A DNA stretch of 64,000 nucleotides, from the NCBI RefSeq assembly GCF_051020955.1, contig NW_027476110.1, positions 1,028,001 through 1,092,000 on the forward strand, written 5' to 3'. Below the pieces are notes generated by a model. The model ran no database searches, was not told where the DNA came from, and saw only the letters and a program-made list of their open reading frames with translations. The position numbers and the translations under genes were made by a program. Shown here piece after piece: positions 31,412-43,301 of this stretch; position 1 is the stretch's first letter; each line of letters opens with the position of its first letter. Source of the stretch: Megalopta genalis. Lineage: Eukaryota > Arthropoda > Insecta > Hymenoptera > Halictidae.

Positions 31412-32861
31412 ATTATGAATCTTTCTTTCATCCGGCACGCTCCCCGGCCACCACCGACCCACACATTTTGGAACCCGCCATCAGGCTGGGTTAGGGCTAC
31501 GCACCGGACATAGTCTGCTGACTGGGCCGATTACTCAACCCAGCCCGCGTCCTCACCCGTCAGAACCCACTCGCCGAAGCGTATGGTCGTTCCAAGCCGA
31601 TTGACTGGACCAGGGCTGCTTTTCTCGTCCAGCCTCCCATCTAGCCGAAGCAGAGGCCAAAGGTACGTGTTGGGGACGTCTCACCCGCAGGAGAGGGCCC
31701 CGTCAGAACCCAGGATCCTCTTTTCCGACGACAAGGGTCGCCACGCACGGCAAACACGTGGGAGACAGCAGTCGGAGAGGCTGCCTCTTCCTCTCCACCA
31801 CACTTCGTTCAGTTCGCTGCGTTTTGAGAACACGAGCTATCCAGCGGTACCTTATTTCGTGGAGGCTCGAGTGTGGCTAGGGCACGTTTGCCCCTTGCGG
31901 CCTGGGTTGCCCAGGTGATTGGTTGCATCCCGATTTCTAGATCCAGCGGCATGTTGCTACGTGGCGCGCTCAAACAACGAAAAGGCGGCATTCCAGTAAA
32001 GCAGAAAAACCGCCTAACGTGACGCGGGGAGCTGAAGCCACAAGTGACAACAGCCCCCCGGTAGGAAGTAGTGCAGCATACACAATGCTGCACAAGAACA
32101 CGCCACAGCCCGTATGCTTAGTTCAGGGGCCTCGCCATTATGCGAAGTACTACATGTACAACGCACTGGCGGTCTCAAATACCCTCATCGCCGATGCATC
32201 TGATGCATCCGTCAACTCGGCAGCAGCATTCAATCCGTCGGCGTGTTGCTTTGTGGCGTGTTCAGATAACGAAAATGCGGCATTCCAGTCAGACCAGAAA
32301 AACCGCATAACGTGACGCGGGGAGCTGAAGCCACAAGTGACAACAGTCCCCCGGTAGGAAGTAGTACAGCATATTCAATGCTGTACATGAACACGCCACA
32401 GCCCGCATGCTTAATCTCGGGCCTCGCCATTATGCGAAGTACTACATGTACAACGCACTGACGGTCTCAAGTGCCTTCATCGCCGATGCACCTATCGACT
32501 CAGCAGCAACATTCGATCCGACGGCGTGTTGCTTTGTGGCGTGTTCAGACAACGAAAATGCGGCATTCCAGTCAGACCAGAAAAACCGCATAACGTGACG
32601 CGGGGAGCTGAAGCCACAAGTGACAACAGCCCCCCGGTAGGAAGTAGTACAGCATATTCAATGCTGTACATGAACACGCCACAGCCCGCATGCTTAATCT
32701 CGGGCCTCGCCATTATGCGAAGTACTACATGTACAACGCACTGACGGTCTAAAATGCCTTCATCGTCGACGCACCCATCGACTCGGTAGTAGCAACAACC
32801 TTCGCGAGGACTAGTTCGGGGGTCGCCTCTCAACCCTGGGTGGCCACAGACCGCCACCGCC
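31412..32861 (-). promoter_or_regulatory. R1-E1 5' UTR
   Basis: A 1.45-kb leader, much longer than in E2 (0.86 kb). The part next to ORF1 (31412-31950) matches E2. The distal part is a tandem repeat of about three units. Long leaders with tandem monomers act as promoters in some LINEs (mouse L1); here that is inference. Confidence 0.65.
31953..32800 (-). repeat. Tandem repeats in R1-E1 5' UTR, about three units of 283-292 bp
   Basis: Units begin at GTTGCT at 31953, 32245 and 32528, giving periods of 292 and 283 bp. Units two and three are nearly identical; unit one is more diverged. Each holds a hairpin (ACAGCATATTCAATGCTGT or a variant) and the segment GCCTCGCCATTATGCGAAGT. E2 has one equivalent unit (about 55740-56000). 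Confidence 0.9.
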
Positions 32862-32875
32862 AGTAGATAGGGACA
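32862..32875 (-). repeat. R1 28S target copy S3, AGTAGATAGGGACA
   Basis: Exact 14-mer between the 5' end of E1 and the 3' end of A1. Confidence 0.96.
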
Positions 32876-33309
32876 TTAGAATGTCTACGTTATGAGCTAA
32901 TGGGGCGTTAGCCGGCTCAGCCATACCGAAGCCGCAGAGTGCGGCTTATACTGGCGGTGTTAAAGTAGCGAAACCAGTACGAGGGGAACCTGCTGTGAAA
33001 AACCCTTCCATCACCTTTGGTGGGGATCATCAGGAAGGAGGACTGTCCTTTTCAGGAGACAACCCACTTAGCCACTGCTCCACTGTGCAAGCCTCACTTG
33101 GAGGTGAGTGGAGCAGTGTTGACAGCGGGGGCCACGTGGAGGCGGGGTTGTCAGCATATGCACGGGCATATGCTCAGTCCCTTGCAGGCTCATGCGTTGG
33201 GTGCAATGCATGAGTGTTTTTGTGGACGGTTCGGCACATCTCACCTGTCGGTGGGATGCCTGCGTTGCCGTGTACCGACCAATGCAGGCCATGCGGGCCG
33301 ACTGCCCGC
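32876..33309 (-). other. R1-A1 3' UTR
   Basis: About 430 bp. Contains the shared block at 33121-33145 (plus core CAGCGGGGGCCACGTGGAGG) and the companion segments GGTGTTAAAGTAGCGAAACC and AACCCACTTAGCC also seen in D, F1 and H1. Confidence 0.7.
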
Positions 33310-36300
33310 CTACTCGCGCGCTTTCATGGCTTCTTTGGCGAACTTTAGTAATGTATTGAGTATTGGCGGCTCGGTAAGCCTCCTCAGGTCACACGGCCAC
33401 GGGAGGTGATGTTTGGTGACGTGGGTGAGTAGTGTTGTACGGTGTGTGTCATGGAGTGAGCATTCGAAGGTGACGTGCGTTACCGTGTCGGTCTCCCCGC
33501 ATCTGCAGGCGTCAGACTCGGCTATGTTCAGCGCCATTAATTTGGCGTTGAACTTGCCGTGCCCCGACAGCAGCTGCGAGCTGTGGAAATCCGGCTCCAG
33601 CTTCGCAGCCATCCTCGCTCTGACATCTGGGAAGAATTGATGGGTGATTCTTCCCTTGGAGGAAGAGTCCCATCTCCCTTGCCAGATGTCAAGAGTGTGG
33701 TTTTTGATGTTCTGTGTGATTTGTGTTATTGTGTCGTTATTACCGGAGGGTTGTGTTTGTGTACCAGATGAGAAGATCGTATCTCCGATTTTTGCCTCTT
33801 CACCCTTCCTGAGGCGGTATATTGCCATTCTTTCTTGAAGGACGAGATCTATGGGTTTAGCGGCGGCCAGTACCATCAGGGCATCGTTGGATATCGTACG
33901 GTACGCCCTGGTGACTCTAAGGAGGGCATTTCTTTGCGCACTTTGTAGCCTCCGCAGGTGGTGGACATTAGTTTTGTCCGCCCAGCCTGCGGCAGCGTAC
34001 GTTATAATAGGCAGAAAGACGCCTCGATAGAGCCTGAGGGTGGTACCGTAATTCAGTCCCCAATATGACTTACAGACCCTCGCGAGGCCCTGAAATACGG
34101 CCTTGCTTTTCTTGCAAATTTCTAGGATATGTGTCGTGACATTGAACCTGGGTCCGAAGTTAATTCCTAGGTACTTGACGACCTTCTTCATCTTTATTGA
34201 TGTGATCCCGATTTTTATAGTGGGTGGTCGTCTGATGTCCAGGATGCCCTTTAGTAGGATCATCTCTGTTTTTGGCTCCGAGATTTGAAGCTTATGCTTC
34301 TGGCACCAGTCAGCGACAAGTTTTGTTGCAGTGTTGCCTCTGACCTCAAGGTCCCTCCTGGAGTCGCCAGGGATTAGGATAATGAGGTCATCGGCATATG
34401 CAACGCACTTGAGACCCTTAAGTGTAATTTTGTTTAAAAGGTCGTCAAATACCAAGTTCCAGAACTTGGGACCCAGTACAGAAACCTGTGGGCAGCCTTT
34501 TGTCACATCCTTTTTGACTGAGTAACTATTGTTTTGTATCTGTACAGCTCTCTCCGAGAGGTAGCTCTGGATGAGCCTGTACAGATTTACCGGGCAATCT
34601 CGTCGCTTCAGGCCATCCAGGATAGAAGGCCACCATACGTTGTCGAATGCGCCAGCTATGTCAAATAGTATACCTATCACATATCTCTCTTGGCTTTGTG
34701 CTGTTATAGATCTGACTTTAACAATGGCTTCCTCCGTAGATCTGGCAGGTCGGAAGCCGTATTGCTGGTCAGCCGTTTGCGCGTGTGCTTCTAAGAGAGG
34801 TTCTAGTCTAGAAGCTATTAACTATTCCAAGATCTTACTTAACACCGGAAGGAGGCAGATGGGTCTATAAGATTTTGGATTAGCAGGGTCTTTGTTCTCG
34901 TTCTTTAGGAGAATTTTAATGATGCCCTGCTTCCATCGTTTCGGGAAGGTAGCCGTAGAGAGACATATGTTGTATAAGTGTGTTATCTGCGCGTGTAGCA
35001 GGGGCAATGCCCTCTTGACTACTTCGGGTTCCATTACGTCAGCGCCTGGGGCCTTCTTTCCTTTAAGCTTACGAATGGCAATCTCCACCTCGGTTGTGGT
35101 GAAGGAGGCAGAGTCGCGCGTGTCGGGGGGTGTTAGTGTGCTATTGTGTAGTCGCCTGTGCCATTGCGTTTCAGTGCTCCTATCATCATCCGGTATAAGG
35201 CTGTGAAGGAGTAACTCAGCAGTGTCGTGCCACGTGGTTGTGGGCGTGTTGTTTTGTACAATGTTGTTGCATGCTTTTGCCGTGTTGATCTTCCTGGTTT
35301 GTAGTTTATAGACTATGCCCCAGGGATCTTTGTTCCCCTCAGTTGTCACGAGTGAGCGCCAGCTGAGGAGTTTTGCTTTTCTGATGTGTGCATTGTATTT
35401 GTTTCTGATTTGTTTGTATTGTTTCATTGTTTGTTCTTGCTGTGCAGTGTTTCTGTTTTGCTGAGTTAACCTTCTAAGCCTTCGGACTTCCTTCTTCAAT
35501 CTGTCCAAGTCCTTATTCCACCAAGGGACAGACCTGGGGAAACAGGTCTTCCTTGGGATTGCAGCATTGCTGGCATGAATGATCACATCCTCGAGCGCAA
35601 CTACAAGTCCGTTTGCGTCTGTGTGGTTGGTAGAGGGTGCATTGAGAACCTGCAAGGACTTGGTTCTAAGGGTTCTCTCAAACTTCTTCCAGTTCGCTCT
35701 TTTCAGATTGAACCGGTTGGAGGAGAGTTTTGGGCTATCCGCGGATGTGTGTTGGATGCTAAATGTGATTAGGTTGTGGTCACTTGCAGTTTCTTTATCG
35801 TGTATCCACCATCGATCTATCCTGTTCGCTATTGGGCCTGCGTCCAGAGATACATCGATGTTGGATTTGCCTCTTGTGTTATCGAAAGTATACGTGTTGG
35901 AGGGTTTGTTAACAACTAAGAGGTTATGCTGCGAGATTAGATCCTCGACAGCTTCACCTCTGTTGTCTGTGTCCGTGTTGTGCCAAAGGGTGGACTTGGC
36001 ATTTACGTCTGCGAGGACTATGATATTCTTTCCCCGGAGGTTGGACAGGATTGAATCAAGGTGGTCTATGTACTTGGTGATTGGATCTGACCACTGAAAG
36101 TAGGCGTTCACGACATAGAAGCAGAGGTCACCCGTGCTTATCTCAGCGCAGGAGAAGTGCGTGTTGCACAGGTGCTCCAGCTTCAATGTCGTGAGCGCCG
36201 GGTTGCAAATAACTAGGGCGCTTTTGATAGTGTTTTTCGAGGCGTTGTCTGAGAAGTGTTTGCTGTCTGTGATTGTTTGTGTCGTGATTCCAAGGATGTT

Positions 36301-36522
36301 AGTGTATTTTGTGTTCGGGTGAATGTATGGCTCTTGGATTGCTAAGACGTCAAGCCCCTTTCTCGAGGCTATTAGTCTTAGCTCGTCCATTGCCGTTCTA
36401 CAGTTATTTGTGTTTATTTGCGCGATCTTTATAGTGGAGATACGATCTCTCCTGTGTGACATTGTGTTTCTCCCGATGGTTCCCGCGTTTACAAAAGGTG
36501 AAGGCTTACTTACCATAATCAA
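33310..36522 (-). pseudogene. R1-A1 ORF2, single nonsense mutation
   Basis: One frame of about 1,070 codons with a single TAG (34822-34824) just after YRPICLLPVLSKILE, where relatives have arginine. Endonuclease: TIKIAQINTNNCRTAMDEL, VLAIQEPYIHPN, LADVNAKSTLWHNTDTDNRG, NIDVSLDAG and ASDHNLITF. RT: FDIAGAFDNVWWPSI, KGCPQVSVLGP (V for the usual G), AYADDLIILI. C-terminus CRCGETDTVTHVTFEC. The start may be MIM (36522) or MVSKPSPF (36516); both overlap the ORF1 end. The G-to-V change in RT motif B-like sequence may add a second defect. Confidence 0.91.
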
Positions 36523-37804
36523 TCTTGCTAGAGTTAACCTCCATGGCGTAGCGGAAGGCAGGGCAGTCTTTGCTCCTGGAGGAGTGGTCGCATGGCTTTT
36601 TCACCCTTTTGCAGTTGATGCACGTGGGGTGGCTGCTTTTCTCGGGGCACTTGTCGAAGGAGTGTCCATCCTTGGCACAGTGACCACAGGTTTCGATGGT
36701 TGCCCTGCAGTGCTTTGAAATATGGCCGAAAGATTGGCATTTATAACACCTGCTGACTATGTTGTAGTCCCTGATAGCGCAGGAATTCCAACCAACGAAA
36801 ACTCGCCCGGTGGAGAATAAGATTTCTCTAACATCCGGAGACAGTTCAAAGACCCAGTTAATGGTGTCCCTAGATTTGTCCCCGGTTTTGTAGAGGACCT
36901 TAACTTTCCGGGCGAAGTCCTCGTCGGTTAAGTGCTCTAAATTTTGGCACTTCAGGGCACCTATGAGGTCGTCTTCGGTCACTGTGCTGGATACTCCATA
37001 GATGATTGCCCGAGGCTTCTTTTTTGTGGGTAGGTCAGCTTTTAAGCCCACCTTAGGGAGGGTCTTGCTTTTGAGGATCTTGTCGAGATCCCCTTTGGTT
37101 TCGGTTTCTATCAGGATTCCATTATTGTTGATCATGCGGACGTTTCTGATTCTGAGGCTTTCTTTAGTTGGAGCTATGGAGTCGATGATTGTCTTCTTGG
37201 TGGCCTCGCTGCTGGATGTGGGTGTTGTTTCGGTGGGGTAAACTGTGGCAACGTATCTTTTTGGAATCGTCATTGCTGTGGTGTTTATCCTTGTTTTTGT
37301 GATGTTGGCGTATGAGGTGGCTTGTGTTTTGGTTGTTGGGGTTGTTGTTGTTGTGCCTCTCTGTATTGTTTTCTCCAGAGAGCTGACTGTGTTGACAACA
37401 CTGGTGACGATTTTTGTTAGGTTGTCCAGTCTAGCTTCAATGGGGTCTTTGTTGACGGTCTCGTTTCTAAGGGCTTTATTTTCAGCCAGGATGCGCTCAG
37501 AGTAAGTGTAGGCACTCTTTATGAGGCCCTTGAAATGCCTGGAGTCCTCTTCAGGCAGGCTCTCGGCGAGTTCCTGGCTAAAAGTTAGGAGCAGGAGCAG
37601 CGGTGAAGGTTCGGAGTCTTCCGGTTCGGCGTGGTTGGTTTTCTTGTTTTCGCGGCTGTTATCCTCATCGTCATCGGATGCAGCCTTCCGTTTCATCTTC
37701 TTGCCTAGTTTTCTTGCTTCCCGCGATTGTACCGTTTTCCAGTCACCGTCCATGGCGACTTCCATTGTCTGCACACCGCGCGAACAGATCACGCGGCGCA
37801 ACAC
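36506..37804 (-). CDS. R1-A1 ORF1 (Gag), intact
   Basis: An open frame of 432 codons; the likely start is MEVAMDGDWKTVQSREARKL (codon 14), the upstream MLRR being possibly leader. Order: basic/acidic N-terminus, helical segment SYTYSERILAENKALR-like at about 95-115, LEKTIQRG then a threonine-rich linker, KTQATSYANITKTRIN, then IRNVRMINNNGILIETETKG and KKKPRAIIYGVSS. Knuckles from about residue 353: CYKCQSFGHISKHC, CGHCAKDGHSFDKC, CINCKRVKKPCDHSSRSKDC. The end (SSKIDYGK) overlaps ORF2. Closest relative is F1 ORF1. Confidence 0.9.
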   Translation of the reverse strand: MLRRVICSRGVQTMEVAMDGDWKTVQSREARKLGKKMKRKAASDDDEDNSRENKKTNHAEPEDSEPSPLLLLLTFSQELAESLPEEDSRHFKGLIKSAYTYSERILAENKALRNETVNKDPIEARLDNLTKIVTSVVNTVSSLEKTIQRGTTTTTPTTKTQATSYANITKTRINTTAMTIPKRYVATVYPTETTPTSSSEATKKTIIDSIAPTKESLRIRNVRMINNNGILIETETKGDLDKILKSKTLPKVGLKADLPTKKKPRAIIYGVSSTVTEDDLIGALKCQNLEHLTDEDFARKVKVLYKTGDKSRDTINWVFELSPDVREILFSTGRVFVGWNSCAIRDYNIVSRCYKCQSFGHISKHCRATIETCGHCAKDGHSFDKCPEKSSHPTCINCKRVKKPCDHSSRSKDCPAFRYAMEVNSSKIDYGK

Positions 37805-38623
37805 TTCAGCACTTCACTTTTGAGACCGTAAATTTTTGTTGTTCTTTTTTTTTCTCTAAAAAAAAAAAAAAAATTATTAAAATTATTTATAAAAAATTGT
37901 CCAAAAGTTGTTAAAAATTGTTTAAACAAATTGTTTAAACAATTATTTAAACAATTGCCCGGATACTGTTTGTTGTTGTCTATTCGCTTTCCAATTTCGC
38001 GCACTGATGTTCGTCTAAGTCCATGGCGGAAACTCGATGAGTTATTTCGGCCCGGGGAGTTCACTGTCGCCAACCCTAGCAAAATTTGCGAGGTTGGCAG
38101 CAGCGGTGATGCTCTCTGTAGACTGGAAACTCCCAGCTTGTTACGGCCCGGCGACAGCCAATCAGAATGCTCAACACCGCGACTGCAGCGCCAGCCCACG
38201 CCGACGGTGGCGTCTCGAAGTTTGAGGTGGCAGTACGTTGTTTCTCGATGTATTGGATGATTTTTTCACTTCCACAGTTTTGCACCGATTTACACTTACG
38301 ATACGTCAAATTAACCGCTATCGCTAGCAATCAATTCTGACGTAATCAGATTTGCAATGCGGTCTCTATTTTCGCCGGAATCGGACCGCGAACACCGGCG
38401 TGTCAAAACACGTGGCGATCCGTATGTCAACTTTCACTCGCTATAATTTTGTCAATTTCGAACCGATTTCCACAATTTATATCACGAACTGATCCTCTCC
38501 GCTAGCACTTCACTCTAATGCACTGTTTATAATTTTTACGGCTGATTTAACCACTTTTTATCGATGTAACACGGAGCACGGCGTGACGACGCGTACACTC
38601 GCTGCGACACCTGGCGGCCAGTG
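37805..38623 (-). promoter_or_regulatory. R1-A1 5' UTR
   Basis: About 820 bp. An A/T homopolymer tract at 37850-37875 and short direct repeats of TGTTTAAACAAT type at 37920-37960 lie next to ORF1. The distal half (38170-38340) is related to the F1 leader, for example ACGGTGGCGTCTC and GTCAAATTAACCGC on plus. No promoter motif recognised. Confidence 0.65.
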
Positions 38624-38637
38624 AGTAGATAGGGACA
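38624..38637 (-). repeat. R1 28S target copy S4, AGTAGATAGGGACA
   Basis: Exact 14-mer between the 5' end of A1 and the 3' end of B1. Confidence 0.96.
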
Positions 38638-39021
38638 TCTAGTGTGAATCCGGTCACCGCGAGGGTGACGCGGATATGTTTCCTCGCCCTTACGGGCATA
38701 CACAGCTAAGCGGCCATCTACCCCCAGTCCAACCACTGTCAAGGAGAGGGGCCAAGGAAAAATCCGCACGTGCCATTGAGCCGTTTGCAATGGACGAGTT
38801 CTTTAGCCGCTAGCGAAATTCTGGTTTTACCCTCCTTTCGCTAGCGCCCACGGGGAACCACGGGGAGGCGAACTCGTGACGCGACGCCTCGCGTCCACTA
38901 AGCGAAGACCTAGGAGGAAGGATGGGAGTTGGGAGGGATGGGTGGGGGTTTGGGGTTGTCGTTGATGGGGACGTGAGTCGTCCCCTTCCGGATCCTGGGG
39001 AGTACAGGTGTCCGGGGTTTC
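38638..39021 (-). other. R1-B1 3' UTR
   Basis: About 385 bp with the shared block at 38854-38870 (plus GGAACCACGGGGAGGCG). A purine-rich stretch on plus (38905-38960), pyrimidine-rich in the RNA, follows the ORF2 stop. Confidence 0.7.
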
Positions 39022-42000
39022 CTACATGAAGCCCTTTAGCCAAAGGGCTTCCCTACAGAAGTCGGAGAAGACCTGGAAAGCCTCTGGAGACGACACGAAG
39101 TGTTGTGCCGCTTCCGGCCATTTCCAGTCTCCGGCTGGTACTACCTCGCGGAGGGCTTCTCTTTGCGGGTCGAAATTGGGACAGTCGAGGAGGAAGTGAT
39201 CGACCGTGTCCGATCCGTGACCACACGCGCACTCCTCACCGTCGGAAACTCCGTACGCGCGTAGGCGCGCCTGGAAGTTTCCGTGGCCGGTGAGGACTTG
39301 CGTGGTGTAGTGGTTCGGTTTCGTCCACTTGGCCGCCACTCTCTCCTCTATGCTTTTGATGAAGGCGTAGGTGGTGCGGCCCTTGTGGGAAGAATTCCAC
39401 ATGGATTGCCACACCTTGTACGCCTCGACCGCTAACCTATGTTTAGCATCGTCGGCCCCCGCCGGAACGACGATGCTACCTATTCTGGCGTCTTTACCTT
39501 TACGCGTCTCGTACAAGGCTTTGGTTTGCCTGAGCTTAACGTCAATGGGTATAGCACCGGCCACCACGCACATGCTGTCCCACGATGCCCGGCGATATGC
39601 GCCGGTCATCGCGATGAGAGCACGGCGCTGTGCGGCTCTCAGCACCTTGAGCTCCCCCTCCGTGCACCGGTCGGCCCACCCGGCGGCAGCGTACGTTGCC
39701 ACCGGGATGAAAACCCCCCGGTACACGGCGGAGAGCGCCCCGAAGCGGAGCCCCCATTCACGCCTTGCCATTCTACCCAGCTTCGCGAAGAGCGAGCCGA
39801 CCTTGTCACTTATATAGTTGCAGTGGGTTCGAACACCCATGCCCCTATCAAAGTGGACGCCGAGGTACTTGACGAAGGGTTTGAATTTCAAGGACTTATT
39901 TCCGATCCGAATGGTCGGTGGCCTTTTGACTAAATCTAACTTGGAAGCGCGGACTGCCGTTCGTTTTCAGCCTGGGCGCGATCCTCCCCGTCGGCCTATT
40001 CTATCTCTCTCGATATATCCGCTGCGCAGGACAATCGCCTCGGATTTACTTTCGGAGATCTCTAGCTTTGCTGATCTGCACCAACCTAGGATCAGGTCAA
40101 CAACTCGTTGACCCTCGATCTCTAGGTCTCTACGGCAGCTTCCGCCCACGAGGACGATGAGGTCGTCCGCGTAGGCGACGAATCTATTCTCGACTGAGGC
40201 CTCGAGAGACCTCAGGAGATCGTCGAACATCAGGTTCCAGCACTGCCGGGCCGAGGACGGAGCCTTGTGGGCACCCCCTCGTCGCGCGCTTGGAGACTCT
40301 TTCCGTTCCGACGGTGATACTGACTTTGCGGTCCTCGAAGTAGTTGGAGACCACTTCGAAGACGTTGCGCGGGCAGTCTCGATCCCTAAGGCTCTTCAAA
40401 ACTAAGGGCCACCAGACGTTATCGAAGGCTCCGGAAATGTCGAATAGCAGCGCTATCACATGCCGATGCTCCATGGCATCAACCATGTGGCGCAGCTCGA
40501 CAATTGCATCTTCAGTCGACTTTCCGCGCATGAAGCCGTACTGTCTGCTGGAGATGCGTCCCGTTGCCATCGCCGTCTGTTCGAGTCGGCTCTTAAGGAG
40601 CTTCTCGAAGGTTTTCCCTATGACGGAGAGGAGACAGATCGGTCGGTAGGACTTCGGGTCCTTCACGTCCTTGCCCTCTCCCTTCAGGAGCACTCTGAGG
40701 GAGCCCTCCTTCCAGGTGGGGGGAAAGACGCCCCAACGAAGGCACCCGTTGAAGAGGCGAACTAATTGTCCTAACACTATTTTCGCGGCGGCCTTCAGCG
40801 CTCGGACCTCGATAAGGTCCGGCCCTGGTGCCTTGTCGTTTCCGAACGTGCGAATCGCATCCGCGACCTCGTCCGGTGAAAACGGAGAGGCGTCCGCGGT
40901 GTTTGACGCGACTCGCGCGTTCTCTCTAGTCTCTCGCTGCTCGGGCGTGTCATCTTCCGGCCGGTCGTCCGGGACGTGTGCTTCCAGAAGCGTGTTGGCG
41001 GTCTCTATCGCGCTCATGGTGTTTTCGTTGCCTCGCCGGAGGGTGCTGATCACCCTCTCGACACGGAGCTTGTTCGCTTGCAGCTTGTACACGATGCCCC
41101 AAGGCTCCGTGTTCCCGTACGACGATACAAAGTTTCGCCAACTTTCGAGTTTCGCCCTCTTCACGTCTCTGCTGTAGTTCCGCAACGAAGTGCGGTACTC
41201 CAGCAGTTTTTGGAGGCGTGAGGACTCATCTCTTTCCTTCTGGAAGGCACGTCTCCGTCGGTAGACAGCCTTCTTCATGACTGTGAGCTCTTTCGTCCAC
41301 CATGGGTTGGACTTCCTAAACCTACGCTTTATTGGCATCGACGCGGTGCAGGCATCTTTAATGATGTCTGTGAGCGTTTCAGCCATCCCTATTGTTTCCT
41401 CCGCTGACTCCAGGCTCAGGACTTCGAGCCTCGACCGTGAAAGATCGGACAGAGTCTCGGAGAATCGCTCCCAGTCGGCTCGACGGGTGTCGAACCGAGA
41501 GTTTGCGACGCTGCGATTCCCCGTCGCGGCTCTAGGTGCCTGCAGCCTGATGTCAACAGCGTTGTGGTCGCTGGTCGTCCACGCACTTCTTACTGTCCAG
41601 CTCCTGATGAACGGAGACATGGAGGGTGACGCCAGGGTCACGTCGATGTAAGACGAGCCCGTTGGCGTCCAGAAGGTTGGTGGTTGAGCTGCGTCGTTCA
41701 CAACGTTCATGCCAAACGCTGCGATCAGAGTCTCGAATTGAGCTCCTTTCTCGTCTGTGCCCCGAGGGCTCCAGAGCGAGGATTGCGCGTTGGCGTCTGT
41801 CGAAACTAGGAGTCTCTTCCCCCTCAGTGCGCAGAACACCTTCTCGAGGTGGCTGAGGTGCTTTTCAATTTCGTCGCTGTGCTGAAAATAGCACGACACC
41901 GCGTAAAATGAAAAGCCGGGTGCTAGCACTTCCGCACAGACGCAGTGGGAGTTGCTGAGCTGCGAGACGAAGACCATATCGAAGTTGGGGTTGCAGACCG

Positions 42001-42238
42001 CAACAGCCGCCCACGGGGGTTGTGGTTCGGCTGCTGCCAACCTCACTCCGGACCCTAGACCGCTAATTTTATATCGCGCGCCCAGTTGGCTGACGTATGC
42101 CTCCTGCAATAGCAGGACGTTTAGCCGCTTCTGAGCGATAAGCTCGCGGACGTCTCCGGTAACTGCAGCTGAACGTCTCATGTTCAGCTGCAGTATCCTA
42201 ATGTCGGGGATATTTTTAGGTGAGGGCCTAATAACCAT
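39022..42238 (-). pseudogene. R1-B1 ORF2, frameshifts in the RT
   Basis: A long open part (40184-42238) gives MVIRPSPKNIPDIRILQLN, LLLQEAYVSQLGARY, STDANAQSSLWSPRGTDEKG, YIDVTLASPS, TSDHNAVDI, KSYRPICLLSVIGKTFEKLL, YGFMRGKSTEDAIVEL, FDISGAFDNVWWP and RGCPQGSVLGPAV. A frameshift follows; the YADD block (FVAYADDLIVLVGGS) is in 39967-40230, and the C-terminus with PFVKYLGVHFDRGM and CACGHGSDTVDHFLLDC is in 39022-39891. At least two frame changes are needed. ORF2 starts in an 11-nt overlap with ORF1. Confidence 0.9.
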
Positions 42239-43060
42239 AATCAGTTCGGGAAAGCGACTGATTTATGGCGGCTACATACGCGGGGCAGTCCTTGCTGGTG
42301 ACGCAATGGGAGGAGGGTTTCTTACCCCTAATGCAGTTTACGCAGTTGGCCGGCTTTTCCTTCTTCGGGCAGGTCTTGAAGCCGTGCCCCGTCTCCGCGC
42401 AGTGGCCGCAAGTCTCCTTCTCGGCCTTGCAGAATTTCGCAGGGTGGCCGTACCCTTGGCACTTATAGCACCTGGTCACGTTCACGTGGTCGCGTACCCT
42501 GCAGCAGCTCCAACCCACGTACAGCCTCTCTTTTGGAACTAAAAGGTCCCTGGCTCGCTTAGAGACCTCGAAGATTAAGTTGCATCGGTCTCTAGTCTTA
42601 TCGCCACTCTTATAGACCAGTTTTACTTCCTTTGAGAGGCTGGCCGCTTCCTCCTTACTCAGGTTCTGCTGCAGGATAGCGTCCGTCGTCTCCTTGTTGT
42701 CCTCCTGGGCCCGTGGGACGTCGAAGACGATGATCCGCGGGCTCCCTTTGGCCGGAGCACCTACAACAAAACCAGCCGCTTTAAGTCTCGGGTTGGCCAT
42801 CAGGGATGTTACGTCGGTATTATTTGACGTAACGAGCGCAATTCCTGCTCCCTGAACCCTGCGGACGCCCCTGATCTGCAGGCCGTCCGCTCTGGGCGAA
42901 ACCAGCTCGAAGACTGCCTCCTTAGTCTTCGCACTGTCCTCGTATTTGGCGGTGTCTGACGGCGTGATGATCACCACATTGGGAGGGTCCTGCTTCTGCG
43001 TCGACCTGGCTGCCGTAGCGGACCTGACGCCGACGCGTTCGGCATATGTGGTCGGCTTTT
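42228..43060 (-). pseudogene. R1-B1 ORF1 (Gag), C-terminal part only
   Basis: Because of 5' truncation the frame begins inside the protein, at TTYAERVGVRSATAARST (the same conserved YAERVGVRS as C and D). It is open to the end: IRGVRRVQGAGIALVTSN, GSPRIIVFDVPRAQ, then knuckles CYKCQGYGHPAKFC, CGHCAETGHGFKTC and CVNCIRGKKPSSHCVTSKDC, ending SLSRTDYGY. Only the first part, with the start codon, is missing. Confidence 0.88.
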
Positions 43061-43074
43061 AGTAGATAGGGACA
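43061..43074 (-). repeat. R1 28S target copy S5, AGTAGATAGGGACA
   Basis: Exact 14-mer between truncated B1 and the poly(A) end of G2. Confidence 0.96.
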
Positions 43075-43301
43075 TTTTTTTTTTTTTTTTTTTTTTCATT
43101 TAGTGTCTAATTATATGTAGCTCGAGCTTCCACTCATTGCTACCTAAATTCTCTTCTTTTATATTATTCGATTATTTTTTTAAATTTGGGTAAGTATTTT
43201 TTATTATATTATTTCCACATTTATAATGATTAGTTCAATATTTATTCATTTTTGTTGAGTTTTCTGTTTTTTGTTAATTTTATATTTTATTTACAGGTCT
43301 C
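43075..43301 (-). other. R1-G2 3' UTR and poly(A)
   Basis: About 225 bp, AT-rich, with the GTAGC...GCTAC hairpin near the tail (about 43118-43143) that is shared with G1 and G3. Confidence 0.72.

Larger units (their letters stand above)
26292..32861 (-). mobile_element. R1-E1 element, full-length with repeated 5' UTR
   Basis: About 6.57 kb: 3' UTR 26292-26677, ORF2 26678-29794, ORF1 29807-31411, 5' UTR to S3. The 5' end (GGCGGTGGCGGTCTGTGGCC on minus) matches that of E2. ORF1 is open and ORF2 carries one stop, so the copy is relatively young. Confidence 0.92.
32876..38623 (-). mobile_element. R1-A1 element, full-length
   Basis: About 5.75 kb between S3 and S4, exact target copies on both sides. 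ORF1 is open; ORF2 has one stop. The 3' end reads GTAGACATTCTAA with no poly(A). Its 5' UTR is recognisably related to that of F1. Confidence 0.93.
38638..43060 (-). mobile_element. R1-B1 element, 5'-truncated in ORF1
   Basis: About 4.42 kb between S4 and S5. The 3' end reads CACACTAGA against S4. The 5' side begins abruptly inside ORF1 right after S5, so 5' truncation happened during insertion, as expected for target-primed reverse transcription. GC-rich coding regions, unlike the adjacent G2. Confidence 0.92.

Noticed and set aside
29660..31418. Long plus-strand frames of 200 or more codons opposite E1 ORF1
   Set aside because: Shadows of a GC-rich coding region on the other strand. The minus-strand frame carries the zinc knuckles and matches E2.
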